The notes: a model not told the origin generated them from the sequence alone. A stretch of DNA of 64,000 bases from JANMZO01 sp963763135 (GCA_963763135.1 CAVXNJ010000004.1:248001-312000), one strand, 5' to 3'. Positions 39,122-48,287 are shown, counted from the first letter of the stretch. Made by a program: numbers and translations.

Positions 39122-39550
39122 ATGGAACTCAGCCTCGACCTTGCCCGCACCATCATCGCCGGGGCCCGCGCCGCCGGACGCGAGAACGGTATGAAGCCGC
39201 TCTCCGTCGTGGTGCTCGACAAGGGTGCCCACGTCACGGCGTTTGAGCGGGAAGACGGTTCGTCGAACAAGCGTTTTGAGATCGCGTTCGGCAAGGCCAA
39301 CGGGGCTCTGGCCCTTGGGATGGGATCCCGGGCGATCATGGCCCGGGCCGAAGCCCAGGCGTATTTCGTGGCAGCGGCCACCGCAGCCATCGGCGGTTCG
39401 CTGATTCCGGTCCCGGGCGGCGTACTTATCGTCGACGAAACCGGCGCCACCATCGGTGCCGTGGGCATCAGCGGCGACTCGTCCGACAACGACGAGAAGG
39501 CCGCTATCGCCGGAATCCAGTCCGCGGGATTAACTCCCAACGCCGGATAG
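39122..39550 (+). CDS. GlcG/HbpS-like (DUF336) protein
   Basis: 142 residues of the heme-binding-like GlcG family: MELSLDLARTIIAGARAAG, then PLSVVVLDKGAHVTAFEREDG, GMGSRAIMARAEAQAYF, and a glycine-rich turn GGSLIPVPGGVLIVDETGATIGAVGISG. Members accompany glycolate/glyoxylate genes (glcG beside glcB in E. coli), and the neighbouring malate synthase fits. The biochemical role is uncertain. AAGGA at 39113-39117 is a proper ribosome-binding site, and TAATCT at 39083-39088 may be its -10. It was probably co-transcribed with glcB before the inserted element separated them. Confidence 0.88.
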   Translation: MELSLDLARTIIAGARAAGRENGMKPLSVVVLDKGAHVTAFEREDGSSNKRFEIAFGKANGALALGMGSRAIMARAEAQAYFVAAATAAIGGSLIPVPGGVLIVDETGATIGAVGISGDSSDNDEKAAIAGIQSAGLTPNAG

Positions 39551-39567
39551 CAGCAGCCCCGACTTCG

Positions 39568-39618
39568 CGACGTTCGGTCGAATGTTCCCGTTGGGCGGGC
39601 AGTCGTGTCCGAACGTCG
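39568..39618. repeat. 10-bp inverted repeat after GlcG-like gene
   Basis: CGACGTTCGG (39568-39577) and CCGAACGTCG (39609-39618) are perfectly complementary with a 31-nt loop, beginning 17 bases after the stop. It may be a terminator, or an operator of the following transporter operon. Confidence 0.45.
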
Positions 39619-39761
39619 GAGCTTCGTGCGACCGATCGCGGATTGTTAATGCAATTGACACGTCGTAAGCGACGGCGTGTGGCGACAGTCACTATATTGA
39701 GCGTCGTAATCCGGGTTTGCTGCACTGGTGAACCTTCGCTTCCACAATTGGAGCCGACAAC

Positions 39762-41357
39762 ATGGGGAATGAAAGCATGAACGAACCAAAGCCCGGCGGG
39801 ATCACCCGCCGAGACCTACTCAAGGGCGTCGGTGTCGTCACCTTCGCAAGCGGCTTGCTCGGTGGCCTGCCTGTCACAACGCTGGCCGCGACAGCGAAGC
39901 CCAAGAAGGGCGGGACCCTCCGTGTTGGCGTCGTCGGCTCCACCAACGACATCCTCGACGGCCAGGCCATCGTCGCGAAGGCCGACCAGGCCCGCTTGAT
40001 GGCTGGATTCGAAACCCTCCTGACCTTCGACGACAACTTCAAGCCGCAGACCAAATACGGTCTCGCCGCGTCGGTCGACATCAAGAGCCTCACCGAAGCC
40101 ACCGTGACCCTGAAGAAGGGCATCAAGTTCCACAACGGCAAGCCGGTAACCGCCGACGACGTGGTCTACTCGTGGCAGCGCCTCCTCGATGCCAAGGTGG
40201 GCCTCCCGTCGTACAAGGCACTTACGCCGTTCTTCGATCAGAGCTCGTTCACCAAGGTCAACGCCCAAACGGTGCGCTTCGTGTCCAAGGTTCCGAACGT
40301 CGGCTTCGAAGCGGGCCTGGCCAGCTATGTGGCCACGATTGTTCCCGTCGGTTACACCCGTGACGGTGAGCAGGTCGGTACCGGCCCGTTCAAGCTGAAG
40401 AGCTTCACGCCGGGTCGCGAGAGCACGCACGTGCGGAACACGAAGTACTGGACCGCCGGAAAGCCGTACGTCGACACGCTGATCATTCAGGACTTCGCCG
40501 ACAAGACGGCTCTTGTCAACGCACTGCTGTCCGGACAGGTTGACGCTGCTGTTGACATTCCGCTAACCGCTATCGATCAGATCAAGGGATCCAGCGGATT
40601 CCAGGTCAACGAGGTATCGGGCGGCGCATGGCTCACCATCGTTATGCAGACCGAGCAGGCTCCCTTCAACGATCCGCGTGTCCGTCAGGCCATGCGCCTG
40701 ATCGTCAACCGGCCTGAGATCCTGGCCCGGGCCCTCGGTGGACACGGCGAAATCGGTAATGATCTCTTCGGTCGTATCGACGAGTACTACAACGCCAACA
40801 AGTACCCGCAGCGCGTGCAAGACATCGCGAAAGCCGTTTCGTTGCTTTCGGCGGCCGGCTACTCGAAGGACAAGCCGCTCGAATTTGACCTCCCGGCACC
40901 CGACGACACCGGCGGTCTCATCCCAATGGTGCAGGCGTTCGCCGAGCAGGCCAAGCTCACCAATGGTGTGGTGAAGGTCAACCCGAAGGCCATGGACTCG
41001 ACGTACTGGGACTCGACCTACGTGAAGGCCCCGATCTACACGTCGTACTGGTCGCCACGCGCGTACCTCCCGCAGATTGCCGCCACCGCCGGGTATGGCG
41101 AGACCCAATACGAGAAGACGAACAAGGGTTACAACGACCTGTACCTGCAGGCCTCGGGCGAAGCTGACAAGGCCAAGCGATTGGCGATCATCAAGCAGTT
41201 GCAGAAGTTCGACTACGAAGATGGGGCGTACATCATCCCGGTGTTCAACTCCTTCGCTGACGGTTTCAAGACCAAGGTCAAGGGTGTCGTCCAGCGGCCA
41301 AGCCAGCTGAACCTTGACTACTACGGTCGTGGTTTCCAAGAGATCTGGCTCGGCTGA
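39762..41357 (+). CDS. ABC transporter substrate-binding protein, family 5, Tat-exported
   Basis: 531-residue solute-binding protein for peptide-type import. The N-terminus has a twin-arginine motif (TRRDLLKG) before a hydrophobic stretch (VVTFASGLLGGLPVTTLAA), so export by Tat is likely. Mature-domain motifs are TLRVGVVGSTNDILDGQAI, LKKGIKFHNGKPVTADDVVY, GTGPFKLKSFTPGRE and DPRVRQAMRLIVNRPEI. ATG 39762 has GGAG 8 bases upstream; ATG 39777 is an alternative. A strong terminator follows before the permease genes, which would make binding protein more abundant than permease. Confidence 0.93.
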   Translation: MGNESMNEPKPGGITRRDLLKGVGVVTFASGLLGGLPVTTLAATAKPKKGGTLRVGVVGSTNDILDGQAIVAKADQARLMAGFETLLTFDDNFKPQTKYGLAASVDIKSLTEATVTLKKGIKFHNGKPVTADDVVYSWQRLLDAKVGLPSYKALTPFFDQSSFTKVNAQTVRFVSKVPNVGFEAGLASYVATIVPVGYTRDGEQVGTGPFKLKSFTPGRESTHVRNTKYWTAGKPYVDTLIIQDFADKTALVNALLSGQVDAAVDIPLTAIDQIKGSSGFQVNEVSGGAWLTIVMQTEQAPFNDPRVRQAMRLIVNRPEILARALGGHGEIGNDLFGRIDEYYNANKYPQRVQDIAKAVSLLSAAGYSKDKPLEFDLPAPDDTGGLIPMVQAFAEQAKLTNGVVKVNPKAMDSTYWDSTYVKAPIYTSYWSPRAYLPQIAATAGYGETQYEKTNKGYNDLYLQASGEADKAKRLAIIKQLQKFDYEDGAYIIPVFNSFADGFKTKVKGVVQRPSQLNLDYYGRGFQEIWLG

Positions 41358-41382
41358 GCTAGCTCACCGGTTTGAACAAGTT

Positions 41383-41423
41383 GGTCGGGCGTCCATGCGA
41401 TGGGCGCCCGACCATTGTTCTTT
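41383..41423 (+). terminator. Intra-operon terminator/attenuator
   Basis: 12-bp stem, 41383-41394 with 41402-41413, one G-T wobble, 7-nt loop, followed by a T-rich stretch (ATTGTTCTTTT). Outer GAACAA/TTGTTC bases extend the pairing. It is the best intrinsic terminator in the window and lies between the binding-protein and permease genes. Confidence 0.75.
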
Positions 41424-41475
41424 TCGCTGTCCTTTCCGCTGTTCCTTCGCTTTCCTTTCGTTGTCTTCTCCGCGT
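41415..41475 (+). other. Adenine-free pyrimidine-rich tract
   Basis: No adenine occurs in these 61 bases, which are mostly C and T in short repeats of the CTTTCC type. They follow the terminator and precede the permease gene by about 120 bases. This may be an unstructured leader or a site for an RNA-binding factor such as Rho, whose preferred sites are C-rich and G-poor. Confidence 0.4.
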
Positions 41476-41592
41476 AGGTCTGCGCACGGTCCCGACATCG
41501 TCTCGCTGAGGCCACCTTCCTCTTGCGGTTCTCGTTTGCCTACCTCCCTGCCCCATGTCTGATTCTCGCCCGATCTGATTCAAGGATCTCCT

Positions 41593-42564
41593 GTGTCGCT
41601 TCGTCTTCCGATAGCCAAGTTCATCGCTCGTCGACTCCTGTTCGGTCTCCTTACGCTGTTCGTGGTGTCGGTTCTTGTGTTCGTCCTCACCCACGTCATG
41701 CGCGGCGACACCGCCTCAATCGTGTTGGGCCGCGAAGCGACACCCGAATCGCTGAAGGCCCTGCGTCAGGAGTTTGGGCTCGACAAGTCCCTCGTTGCCC
41801 AATACGGGGAGTGGGTCGGTGGGGTCGTCCGTGGCGATCTGGGTCGCTCGTTCACCACCCGCCAGCCGATATGGGAGGCGCTCTCGTCTCGCCTCGGTGC
41901 CTCGATGTTTCTTCTCGTAATCGCCGGCGTTGTTTCGATCCCGATTTCGATCGCACTCGGATCGTTTGCTGCCCTGCGACGCGACCGTAGTTTCGACAGC
42001 GCGTCGTCGATCGTCACGCTCGTTCTGGCCGCCATGCCCGAGTTCGTCGTTGGTGCCCTACTCATCATCGTGTTCGCCACCAACGTCACCCACCTACTGC
42101 CGGCCACCACCTATATCGCAGCCGAAGACCCGCCATGGTCGAACCTCAAGGGCATCATCTTGCCGGTGGCAACGCTCGTCATCTCGGTCTTGCCCTACGT
42201 TGCGCGAGTCACGCGAGCCGCGGTCGTCGAAGTGTTGGAGAGCGACTACGTGGAAATGGCCCGTTTGAAGGGAATGCCGGAGCGAACGGTCCTGTGGCGT
42301 CATGCCCTTCCGAACGCCCTCGGTCCGGTGTTTCAGGTCATCGCCTTGAACCTGGCCTATCTGGCAGGTGGCGTCCTGGTCGTGGAGTTGCTCTTCAACT
42401 TTCCTGGAATCGGAACCGCGTTGAACGACGCAGTGCGGTCCCGGGACCTTCCCGTCGTCCAGTTCCTCGCCCTGACTATCGCTGCGGTCTACGTCGTCAC
42501 CAATCTCATCGCCGACATCTGCACCGTTTTGGCCACACCTCGACTTCGGACGAGGCTCACATGA
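41593..42564 (+). CDS. Peptide/nickel-type ABC transporter permease (DppB/OppB type)
   Basis: 323-residue inner-membrane permease. It opens with FIARRLLFGLLTLFVVSVLV and then has LGREATPESLKALRQEFGLD, the usual loop with GDLGRSFTTRQPIWEAL. About six helices follow. The ATPase-contact loop is YVEMARLKGMPERTVLWRHA and the end is VLVVELLFNFPGIGTALNDA. The GTG start at 41593 has AAGGA 6 bases upstream. The stop overlaps the next permease start by four bases. Confidence 0.94.
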   Translation: MSLRLPIAKFIARRLLFGLLTLFVVSVLVFVLTHVMRGDTASIVLGREATPESLKALRQEFGLDKSLVAQYGEWVGGVVRGDLGRSFTTRQPIWEALSSRLGASMFLLVIAGVVSIPISIALGSFAALRRDRSFDSASSIVTLVLAAMPEFVVGALLIIVFATNVTHLLPATTYIAAEDPPWSNLKGIILPVATLVISVLPYVARVTRAAVVEVLESDYVEMARLKGMPERTVLWRHALPNALGPVFQVIALNLAYLAGGVLVVELLFNFPGIGTALNDAVRSRDLPVVQFLALTIAAVYVVTNLIADICTVLATPRLRTRLT

Positions 42565-43466
42565 GTGCAACAGCAGTTTCCCCCGAGAGCATCACGGTGC
42601 CTGAAGCGTTGGGTCCGCGGCCGGCTTCGATGCTGCGGCAGGCCGTCCGGCTCCGGCGCACCCAGGTTGGCCTCGCCATCATGGCGGCGTTGATGTTGGT
42701 CGCAGTTTTTGGGCGATACGTGGCCCCATTCAGCGAGAGCGGAATCGTCGGCGACGGTTTGCCGAATGCCCGCCACGTCGCCGGTGCCCGCTTCGGGAGC
42801 GACTATTTCGGTTCTGATGTCTGGAGCCGCTTTCTCTACGGTGGCCGGCCCATCCTGATCCAGGCCATACTCGCCACAATCCTCGGCGTCGGCCTCGGAA
42901 GCACACTCGGCATGCTGGCCGCGTACATGAGAGGCAAGTTCGACGAAATACTCATGCGTTCCCTCGACGTCCTGCTTTCGTTTCCACAGTTGCTCCTCTC
43001 GCTGGTCGTAATCGCGATCTTCAGCCCCAGCTCGCTGGTGGTCATCCTTACGGTTGGCTTCACCACGGTTCCCCGTGTTGCCCGAGTGGTGCGCGGGGCG
43101 GCCCTGCAGGTGGTGGAGCGTGACTTCATCGCCGCGGCCGACGCGCTCGGTGAATCGCGCATGCGCGTGCTGTTCTCGGAAATTCTTCCGAACGTCAGCG
43201 CCGCGCTCCTCGTTGAAGCGAACCTCCGACTCACGTACTCGATCGGTTTGATCGCCGGACTCGGGTTCCTCGGCTTCACGCCAAATCTCACCGCCGCCAA
43301 CTGGGGTGTAATGATCCAGCAGAACCGAAGCGCGCTTACTATCCAGCCGTGGGGTGTGATGCTTCCCACGTTTGCCATAGCGTTGCTCACCGTTGGTACG
43401 GGATTGTTTGCCGACGGGCTTGGGCGCACCGTTGCCGGCATCGACCGCGGAAAGGCGGAAGTATGA
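42561..43466 (+). CDS. Peptide/nickel-type ABC transporter permease (DppC/OppC type)
   Basis: 301-residue permease from ATG 42561, which overlaps the previous stop (ATGA). The longer open frame to 42135 lies within that gene. A first helix (VGLAIMAALMLVAVFGRYV) is followed by ARFGSDYFGSDVWSRFLYGG, the OppC-type external motif. Later come FIAAADALGESRMRVLFSEI (ATPase contact) and LIAGLGFLGFTPNLTAANWG. The stop overlaps the ATPase gene start by four bases, making the three genes one translationally coupled block. Confidence 0.94.
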   Translation: MSATAVSPESITVPEALGPRPASMLRQAVRLRRTQVGLAIMAALMLVAVFGRYVAPFSESGIVGDGLPNARHVAGARFGSDYFGSDVWSRFLYGGRPILIQAILATILGVGLGSTLGMLAAYMRGKFDEILMRSLDVLLSFPQLLLSLVVIAIFSPSSLVVILTVGFTTVPRVARVVRGAALQVVERDFIAAADALGESRMRVLFSEILPNVSAALLVEANLRLTYSIGLIAGLGFLGFTPNLTAANWGVMIQQNRSALTIQPWGVMLPTFAIALLTVGTGLFADGLGRTVAGIDRGKAEV

Positions 43467-45277
43467 GCACCACCGAGGCTCGCCCGGTGGCCACGATGGC
43501 CGCTGTGAACGGAGGGCTGCGAATCAACGGCCTCCGCCTTGAAGTCGCGTCGCTCGGCCACGACATCGTCGACGAGGTCGACCTCGTGGTCCGTCCCGGA
43601 ACGGTGATGGGCCTGGTCGGCGAATCGGGCTCGGGCAAGACCACCGTTGGTCTCGCCGTGCTCGGCCACACCCGACGCGGCGTACGCATAGCGGCCGGTG
43701 AGATTCTTTGCGGCGGCACGTCCATTCTCACGCTTGATCCCGAGCAGTTGCGGGCCGTACGCGGTGGGTCCGTCGCCTACGTTCCGCAAGACCCGGCCTC
43801 GTCGCTCAACCCGGCGCTTCGCATCGGCACCCAGCTGATGGAAGTTCTCCAGGAGCACAAGTTCGGCGGGTCCGACGAGGCTCGCAAGGCGCGAATCACC
43901 GAGATGCTTGAGGAAGTGCTGCTTCCGACCGACCAGCATTTCCTCGACCGCTTTCCCCACCAGCTTTCCGGCGGGCAGCAGCAACGTGTGGTGCTGGCCA
44001 TGTCGTTCGCGTGCCGACCGTCGGTTATCGTCCTCGACGAACCGACCACCGGCCTCGACGTTTCGACGCAGGCCCATGTGCTCAAGACGGTGCGCTCGCT
44101 TGCCGCGCTGCACAACGTGGCGGCGCTCTACATCACCCACGACCTCGCCGTTGTGGCCGACCTGGCCGACGAAGTCGTGGTCATGTACGCCGGTCGCCTG
44201 GTTGAGCACGGACCGACCCGTACGATCTTCGCGAATCCGGTGCATCCGTACACGCGTCGCCTGGTTGCCGCGGCTCCCGACATCGCCGGGGCCAACGAGA
44301 TCGAAGGTCTGAGCGGGCGCGCCCCCGCTCCTGGGAAGCGGCCGCAGGGTTGTGCGTTCGCCCCGCGCTGCGAGTTGGCGCTTGACTCTTGCCGCGTTGC
44401 CATGCCGGCAGTGACCGAGATCGTCCCGGGCCATCGGGTCCGCTGTCTCCGCGCGACCGAAGGGGTCGAAGGTGCCGCACCCCACCCTCGAACACTCGGT
44501 GAGCCGATCCGCACCAAGACGGTGCTGTCGTTGAATGACGTGAATGCCGGCTACCAGGGTCATGTCGTCGTGCACAACGTGACCCTCGACCTTCACCAGG
44601 GCGAGTGCCTGGCGCTCGTCGGCGAATCCGGATCCGGGAAGACCACCCTGTCCCGTTCGATCGGTGGGCTGCACCGGGAGTGGACCGGGGAGATGCGGCT
44701 CCACGATGACGTGTTGGCGAAGCACTCACGCGGACGCACCGAAAACCAGCGGCTGAAGATGCAGTACGTCTTCCAGAACCCGTACTCGTCGCTCAACCCT
44801 CGGCGCACCGTCGGCGAGTCGATTCTTCGGCCGCTGCTCATGACGGGCGGTGACCGGTCGAAGGGCGAAGCCCGGGTCGGTGAACTCCTCACCAAGGTGG
44901 CGCTCACCCCGGCGTACGCAAACCAGTACCCGAACCAACTGTCGGGCGGCGAGCGGCAGCGCGTCGCCATCGCCCGAGCATTGGTATGCGATCCCGACGT
45001 GTTGATATGCGACGAGATCACCTCGGCGCTCGACGTGCTGGTCCAGGCCGCCATCGTGGAGTTGCTCGGCGAACTTCGACGCGAACTCGGTCTTTCGATG
45101 CTGTTCGTTACCCACAACCTTCCGCTGGTGCGGTCCATTGCCGATACCGTCGCCGTAATGAACCAGGGAGCCATTGTGGAATTCGGTCCGACCGAGTCGG
45201 TGATCGGTAACCCTCAGCAGGAGTACACCCAACGCCTTATCGCCGACACGCCGAGCATCGAGGCCAGTCGCCAGTAG
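43463..45277 (+). CDS. Fused double ABC ATPase (DppD-DppF type)
   Basis: 604 residues with two complete ATPase halves in one chain, driving the adjacent permeases. Half 1 (about 20-330): Walker A GESGSGKTT, signature LSGGQQQRV, Walker B VIVLDEPTT, and the cysteine-containing C-terminal region GCAFAPRCELALDSC found in oligopeptide ATPases. Half 2 (about 350-600): Walker A GESGSGKTT, signature LSGGERQRV, VLICDEITS. The second half lacks an obvious C-terminal cysteine region. ATG 43463 overlaps the permease stop. Since the transporter at 24-28 kb has no ATPase, this protein could serve both systems, but that is inference. Confidence 0.95.
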   Translation: MSTTEARPVATMAAVNGGLRINGLRLEVASLGHDIVDEVDLVVRPGTVMGLVGESGSGKTTVGLAVLGHTRRGVRIAAGEILCGGTSILTLDPEQLRAVRGGSVAYVPQDPASSLNPALRIGTQLMEVLQEHKFGGSDEARKARITEMLEEVLLPTDQHFLDRFPHQLSGGQQQRVVLAMSFACRPSVIVLDEPTTGLDVSTQAHVLKTVRSLAALHNVAALYITHDLAVVADLADEVVVMYAGRLVEHGPTRTIFANPVHPYTRRLVAAAPDIAGANEIEGLSGRAPAPGKRPQGCAFAPRCELALDSCRVAMPAVTEIVPGHRVRCLRATEGVEGAAPHPRTLGEPIRTKTVLSLNDVNAGYQGHVVVHNVTLDLHQGECLALVGESGSGKTTLSRSIGGLHREWTGEMRLHDDVLAKHSRGRTENQRLKMQYVFQNPYSSLNPRRTVGESILRPLLMTGGDRSKGEARVGELLTKVALTPAYANQYPNQLSGGERQRVAIARALVCDPDVLICDEITSALDVLVQAAIVELLGELRRELGLSMLFVTHNLPLVRSIADTVAVMNQGAIVEFGPTESVIGNPQQEYTQRLIADTPSIEASRQ

Positions 45278-45397
45278 AGGCCGATTCGTACATCGTTTTA
45301 CGTATGTGATTCGCATCATGGAACCGGCAGTGCCCGCCGCAGATGATGACGTCGGTCGAAATCGCGGCCAACGTGGAACACATCACTGGAGAGAACA

Positions 45398-45817
45398 ATG
45401 AACGAGATCATCGTAGGAATCGACGGGAGCACCACCGCGCACAAGGCGGCCGTTCGTGGTGCCGAAATCGCCATGAAATACGATCGCCCACTGCATCTGG
45501 TCATGGCCGTGTCCATGACGGCGTATGCCGACATGGGGGTTGGCGTCGCCCCGATGATCAATGACTCGATCGCCGCAGCCGAGGCCCAGGTCCAAGCTTC
45601 CGCGGTCGAGTTTGCCTACGCCGGCGAGGTCACGACCGCCGTCATCGGCAAGGATCCCGCGACGGCTCTTTGCGATGAAGCCGAGCGCCTTGGTGCGTCG
45701 ATGATCGTCGTCGGCAACAAGCGGGTTCAGGGCCTGAGCCGGGTACTTGGATCGGTGGCCGGCAGCGTGGCGAAAATGGCGCCCTGCGACGTGTACATCG
45801 CACACACGCTCTCGTAG
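45398..45817 (+). CDS. Universal stress protein, UspA family
   Basis: 139 residues with the Usp fold: IIVGIDGSTTAHKAAVRGAE at the N-terminus and the C-terminal nucleotide loop VVGNKRVQGLSRVLGSVAGS followed by APCDVYIAHT. The loop matches the ATP-binding G-2x-G-9x-G(S/T) class only approximately, with substitutions around its first glycine, so ATP binding is plausible but not certain. GGAGAG a few bases before ATG 45398 is a good ribosome-binding site. It stands alone, convergent with the glycosyltransferase gene 9 bases away. Confidence 0.93.
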   Translation: MNEIIVGIDGSTTAHKAAVRGAEIAMKYDRPLHLVMAVSMTAYADMGVGVAPMINDSIAAAEAQVQASAVEFAYAGEVTTAVIGKDPATALCDEAERLGASMIVVGNKRVQGLSRVLGSVAGSVAKMAPCDVYIAHTLS

Positions 45818-45826
45818 CGACGATGC

Positions 45827-46969
45827 TCAACCCGCGGCGGGCACCCGGACCTCAACATTTCGCCGGGTGCCCCAGCCGTTGTTGCGAAGCGTGACCAGAG
45901 CCATCAATCGGATCGGAAGCGCCAACGCCACATGCAGCAACGGGTACAGCGGCGCGACCAGTGCGAGCAAGGTCGCTTCCCGCCGCCGTCGCCCGGGCCG
46001 CAGTCGATCGCGCCATGCCGCGTTGCGTGCGTACGAGACCACTGACATCACCGCTGCGATCACCATCGTGGCGGTGGCCGCGTGACCTCCGGAGGCGAGC
46101 AGCAAGATAGCAAGCACGCATAGTAAAGGTGAAGCCAACGTCTCGCGAAGTGTGAGCCAGAACATTGGTTGCCGAGGCGAGAAGTGAGACAGCAGGGAAA
46201 GCGATTCACGGACCACGCTCTTGTACCAACGGACCTGTTGGCGCAAGTAGTGCCCGAGTCTTTCCGGAACGGCCGTCTGGGCGTGCGAATCCCCCACGGG
46301 GACAACATGTCCCGCCTTGAGTGCGTAGTAGGTGAGGCGGCGATCGTCGCCGAACGTGACGGCGCGGCCGAGGAACCTCTGGCTGAGAAAATCGTCGATG
46401 CTCGCGTGCACCACGTCGGCGCGGTAGAAGCTCAACGCTCCACGACAGCACAGAACGCCACCGAAGCGGGCGTGGGAGGCCTGTTCCGAACGAAACGTGC
46501 TGATGTATCGCAGGTCGACGACCCGGGTCAGTACATTGGTGTTCCAGTTGAGAGCGGTCAGCTGCCCCGCCGTTGCTGTCACCTGAGGGTCGGCGAACGG
46601 AGCGATGCCATGTTCAACAGCGTTCGGGTCGAGGATCGTGTCGGAGTCGATGCAGAGGAAGACATCCGGGCCGAGTGCGGCACGAAACCCGGTGGCCAAC
46701 GCGTGCCTCTTGCCCCGGTTGTCGGGAAGTCGGGTGACGCTCCACTCCTTGACCTCTGATTGGGAACGTAGGAGTGCTTCGATCGAGTCGGCGGCGTTGG
46801 CGTCGGCCGAGCCATCGTCAACGACACGAATTTCGTCAAGGCGCCGGGTCTGGTCGAGCAGCGACCGGATTGATCTCACTGCGAGTTCGGGATCTTCGTT
46901 GTGGATCGGAACGACGGCGCACACGCGCAACGAGTCGGTGGTTCGCCGATCTTGACCGTGGTGGAACAA
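45827..46969 (-). CDS. Family 2 glycosyltransferase, membrane-bound
   Basis: 380 residues. The catalytic domain has VCAVVPIHNEDPELAVRSIR, EIRVVDDGSADA, the metal-binding FLCIDSDTILD, and later LRQQVRWYKSVVRESLSLL with the Q-x-x-R-W motif of processive GT2 enzymes (hyaluronan/cellulose/chitin synthase type). Two or more C-terminal membrane helices follow (FWLTLRETLASPLLCVLAIL). This suggests synthesis and export of a polysaccharide; the sugar is unknown. The start is uncertain: the longest frame opens with TTG 46969 and other weak starts follow within 16 codons. Confidence 0.86.
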   Translation of the reverse strand: MFHHGQDRRTTDSLRVCAVVPIHNEDPELAVRSIRSLLDQTRRLDEIRVVDDGSADANAADSIEALLRSQSEVKEWSVTRLPDNRGKRHALATGFRAALGPDVFLCIDSDTILDPNAVEHGIAPFADPQVTATAGQLTALNWNTNVLTRVVDLRYISTFRSEQASHARFGGVLCCRGALSFYRADVVHASIDDFLSQRFLGRAVTFGDDRRLTYYALKAGHVVPVGDSHAQTAVPERLGHYLRQQVRWYKSVVRESLSLLSHFSPRQPMFWLTLRETLASPLLCVLAILLLASGGHAATATMVIAAVMSVVSYARNAAWRDRLRPGRRRREATLLALVAPLYPLLHVALALPIRLMALVTLRNNGWGTRRNVEVRVPAAG

Positions 46970-47009
46970 CGCAGATCCTCACTACCCGTGTGTTGGTACG
47001 GGTGTTGGA

Positions 47010-47029
47010 TCGACCTCGTTGGAGGTCGA
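47010..47029. terminator. Perfect 8-bp hairpin between cyclase and GT2 genes
   Basis: TCGACCTC, loop GTTG, GAGGTCGA. It lies downstream of the cyclase stop and upstream of the glycosyltransferase start on the minus strand, with no T-run. It may end the cyclase transcript or act as an operator. Confidence 0.5.
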
Positions 47030-47099
47030 CTGTTCCTGAATCACACACGCCGGCCGAAAATGGTTCGTTCGGCCTACCGCGTTCCGGAAACCTGTTCGG

Positions 47100-48203
47100 T
47101 TAACGGAGTCGCTCGATCTCGAATACCGGGACCGGACGGCTGAGGCCTTTGAAGTCGACGTCGCCGAGGCTGTTCGCCACGATGCGATCCTCCACGGCCG
47201 CGTGGACCCGATTGGTAACGAGGATCTGTTCGCCGGGAGCGATGGCGCAGACGCGGGCCGCCAGGTTCACCACGGTGCCGATGGCGGTGTACTCGGTGCG
47301 CCCCTCGAATCCGATCTCGCCGCACGTCGCAAATCCGACCGCGATACCGATCCCGAGGGTCAGCGTGTGCCCCCGACGGGCCCACTGCTTCGACAGCGTG
47401 CCTGTTTGGTCTCGCATCTCGACCGCCAGCTGAACCGCCTGCCACGCCGGGTCGTCGCACTCGACCGGGTCGTTGAAGAACACCAGCATGCCATCGCCGG
47501 TGAACTGGGCGATCGTTCCTTCGTGCACGAAGATCATCGGTCCGACCGCGTTGTGGAACTCGCGGAGCACATCCATGACCTCTTCGGGTTCGGCGGTCTC
47601 GCTGAAGGAAGTGAAGCCCCGAAGGTCGCAGAACAACACGGTGATCTCACGTCGGTGACTCTTCAGGATCGCCTCGCCGCCGGACACGATCGCTTCGGCC
47701 AGTTGCGGGGTCACGAACCGACGAAGCGTGTTGAGCCGCTCGACCTCGCGGACCTTTTCGTCGACGCGCTGGGCAAGGTGAAGGTTCAGATCCCGGAGTT
47801 CGTCGGTCATCCGCTTCTTCTCGACGCACGCGCCGATCCGCGCATGCAGAAGGACCGGGTCGAACGGCTTCGGCAGGTAATCCTCGGCGCCGAGCTTGAT
47901 GCACCTGATGACCGATGCCATTTCCTCCACGCCCGAGATCACAATGAACGGGATGGCTTTCAGTTGAGCGTTGGTATGACGCTGCTGCAGAAACGTGTAA
48001 CCGTCCATTTCCGGCATTTCTATGTCCGTGAGCACGACGTCAACACCGTGTGCTGGCCGATCAAGCACCGCTAGCCCCTCAGCACCGTTGGCCGCTTCGA
48101 CGACGGCATACCCGGCGTTACCGAGTGACATGGCCAACATCGTGCGGTTGAGCGGATCATCGTCGACGACGAGCACAGTCGCGGTCGGGGCGGCGGCAGT
48201 CAT
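47100..48203 (-). CDS. Response regulator fused to class III nucleotide cyclase
   Basis: 367 residues from ATG 48203; the open frame to 48632 is not protein-like. Receiver domain (about 8-125): VLVVDDDPLNRTMLAMSL, phospho-acceptor Asp in LTDIEMPEMDG, and KPFD. A helical linker leads to the cyclase domain (about 170-365): ITVLFCDLRGFTSFSE with the first metal Asp, then TGDGMLVFFND with the second, and VVNLAARVC with the transition-state Asn and Arg. The position usually held by the adenine-selecting Lys before TGDG is Gln (IAQFTGDG), and the usual Asp before VNLAAR is changed, so ATP specificity is not assured. It probably converts a phosphorylation signal into a cyclic nucleotide, which the Crp-type protein at 56.3 kb could sense. 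Confidence 0.92.
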   Translation of the reverse strand: MTAAAPTATVLVVDDDPLNRTMLAMSLGNAGYAVVEAANGAEGLAVLDRPAHGVDVVLTDIEMPEMDGYTFLQQRHTNAQLKAIPFIVISGVEEMASVIRCIKLGAEDYLPKPFDPVLLHARIGACVEKKRMTDELRDLNLHLAQRVDEKVREVERLNTLRRFVTPQLAEAIVSGGEAILKSHRREITVLFCDLRGFTSFSETAEPEEVMDVLREFHNAVGPMIFVHEGTIAQFTGDGMLVFFNDPVECDDPAWQAVQLAVEMRDQTGTLSKQWARRGHTLTLGIGIAVGFATCGEIGFEGRTEYTAIGTVVNLAARVCAIAPGEQILVTNRVHAAVEDRIVANSLGDVDFKGLSRPVPVFEIERLR

Positions 48204-48287
48204 GGCGGACAGTATTGCCGCATCGCGGGCGAAGTACCTCTCATGCCGCCGTGGCACCGATCGAACAGGGCGTAACGTGTCGAACTC

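Noticed and set aside
39655..39698. TTGACA and TATATT as a promoter for the second transporter operon
   Set aside because: The spacing is 32 bp, far from 16-18 bp; each could be part of a different promoter but the pair is not.
42836..44725. 629-residue open frame on the minus strand
   Set aside because: It lies antisense over the permease and fused ATPase genes, whose protein sequences are clear; typical of high-GC shadow frames.
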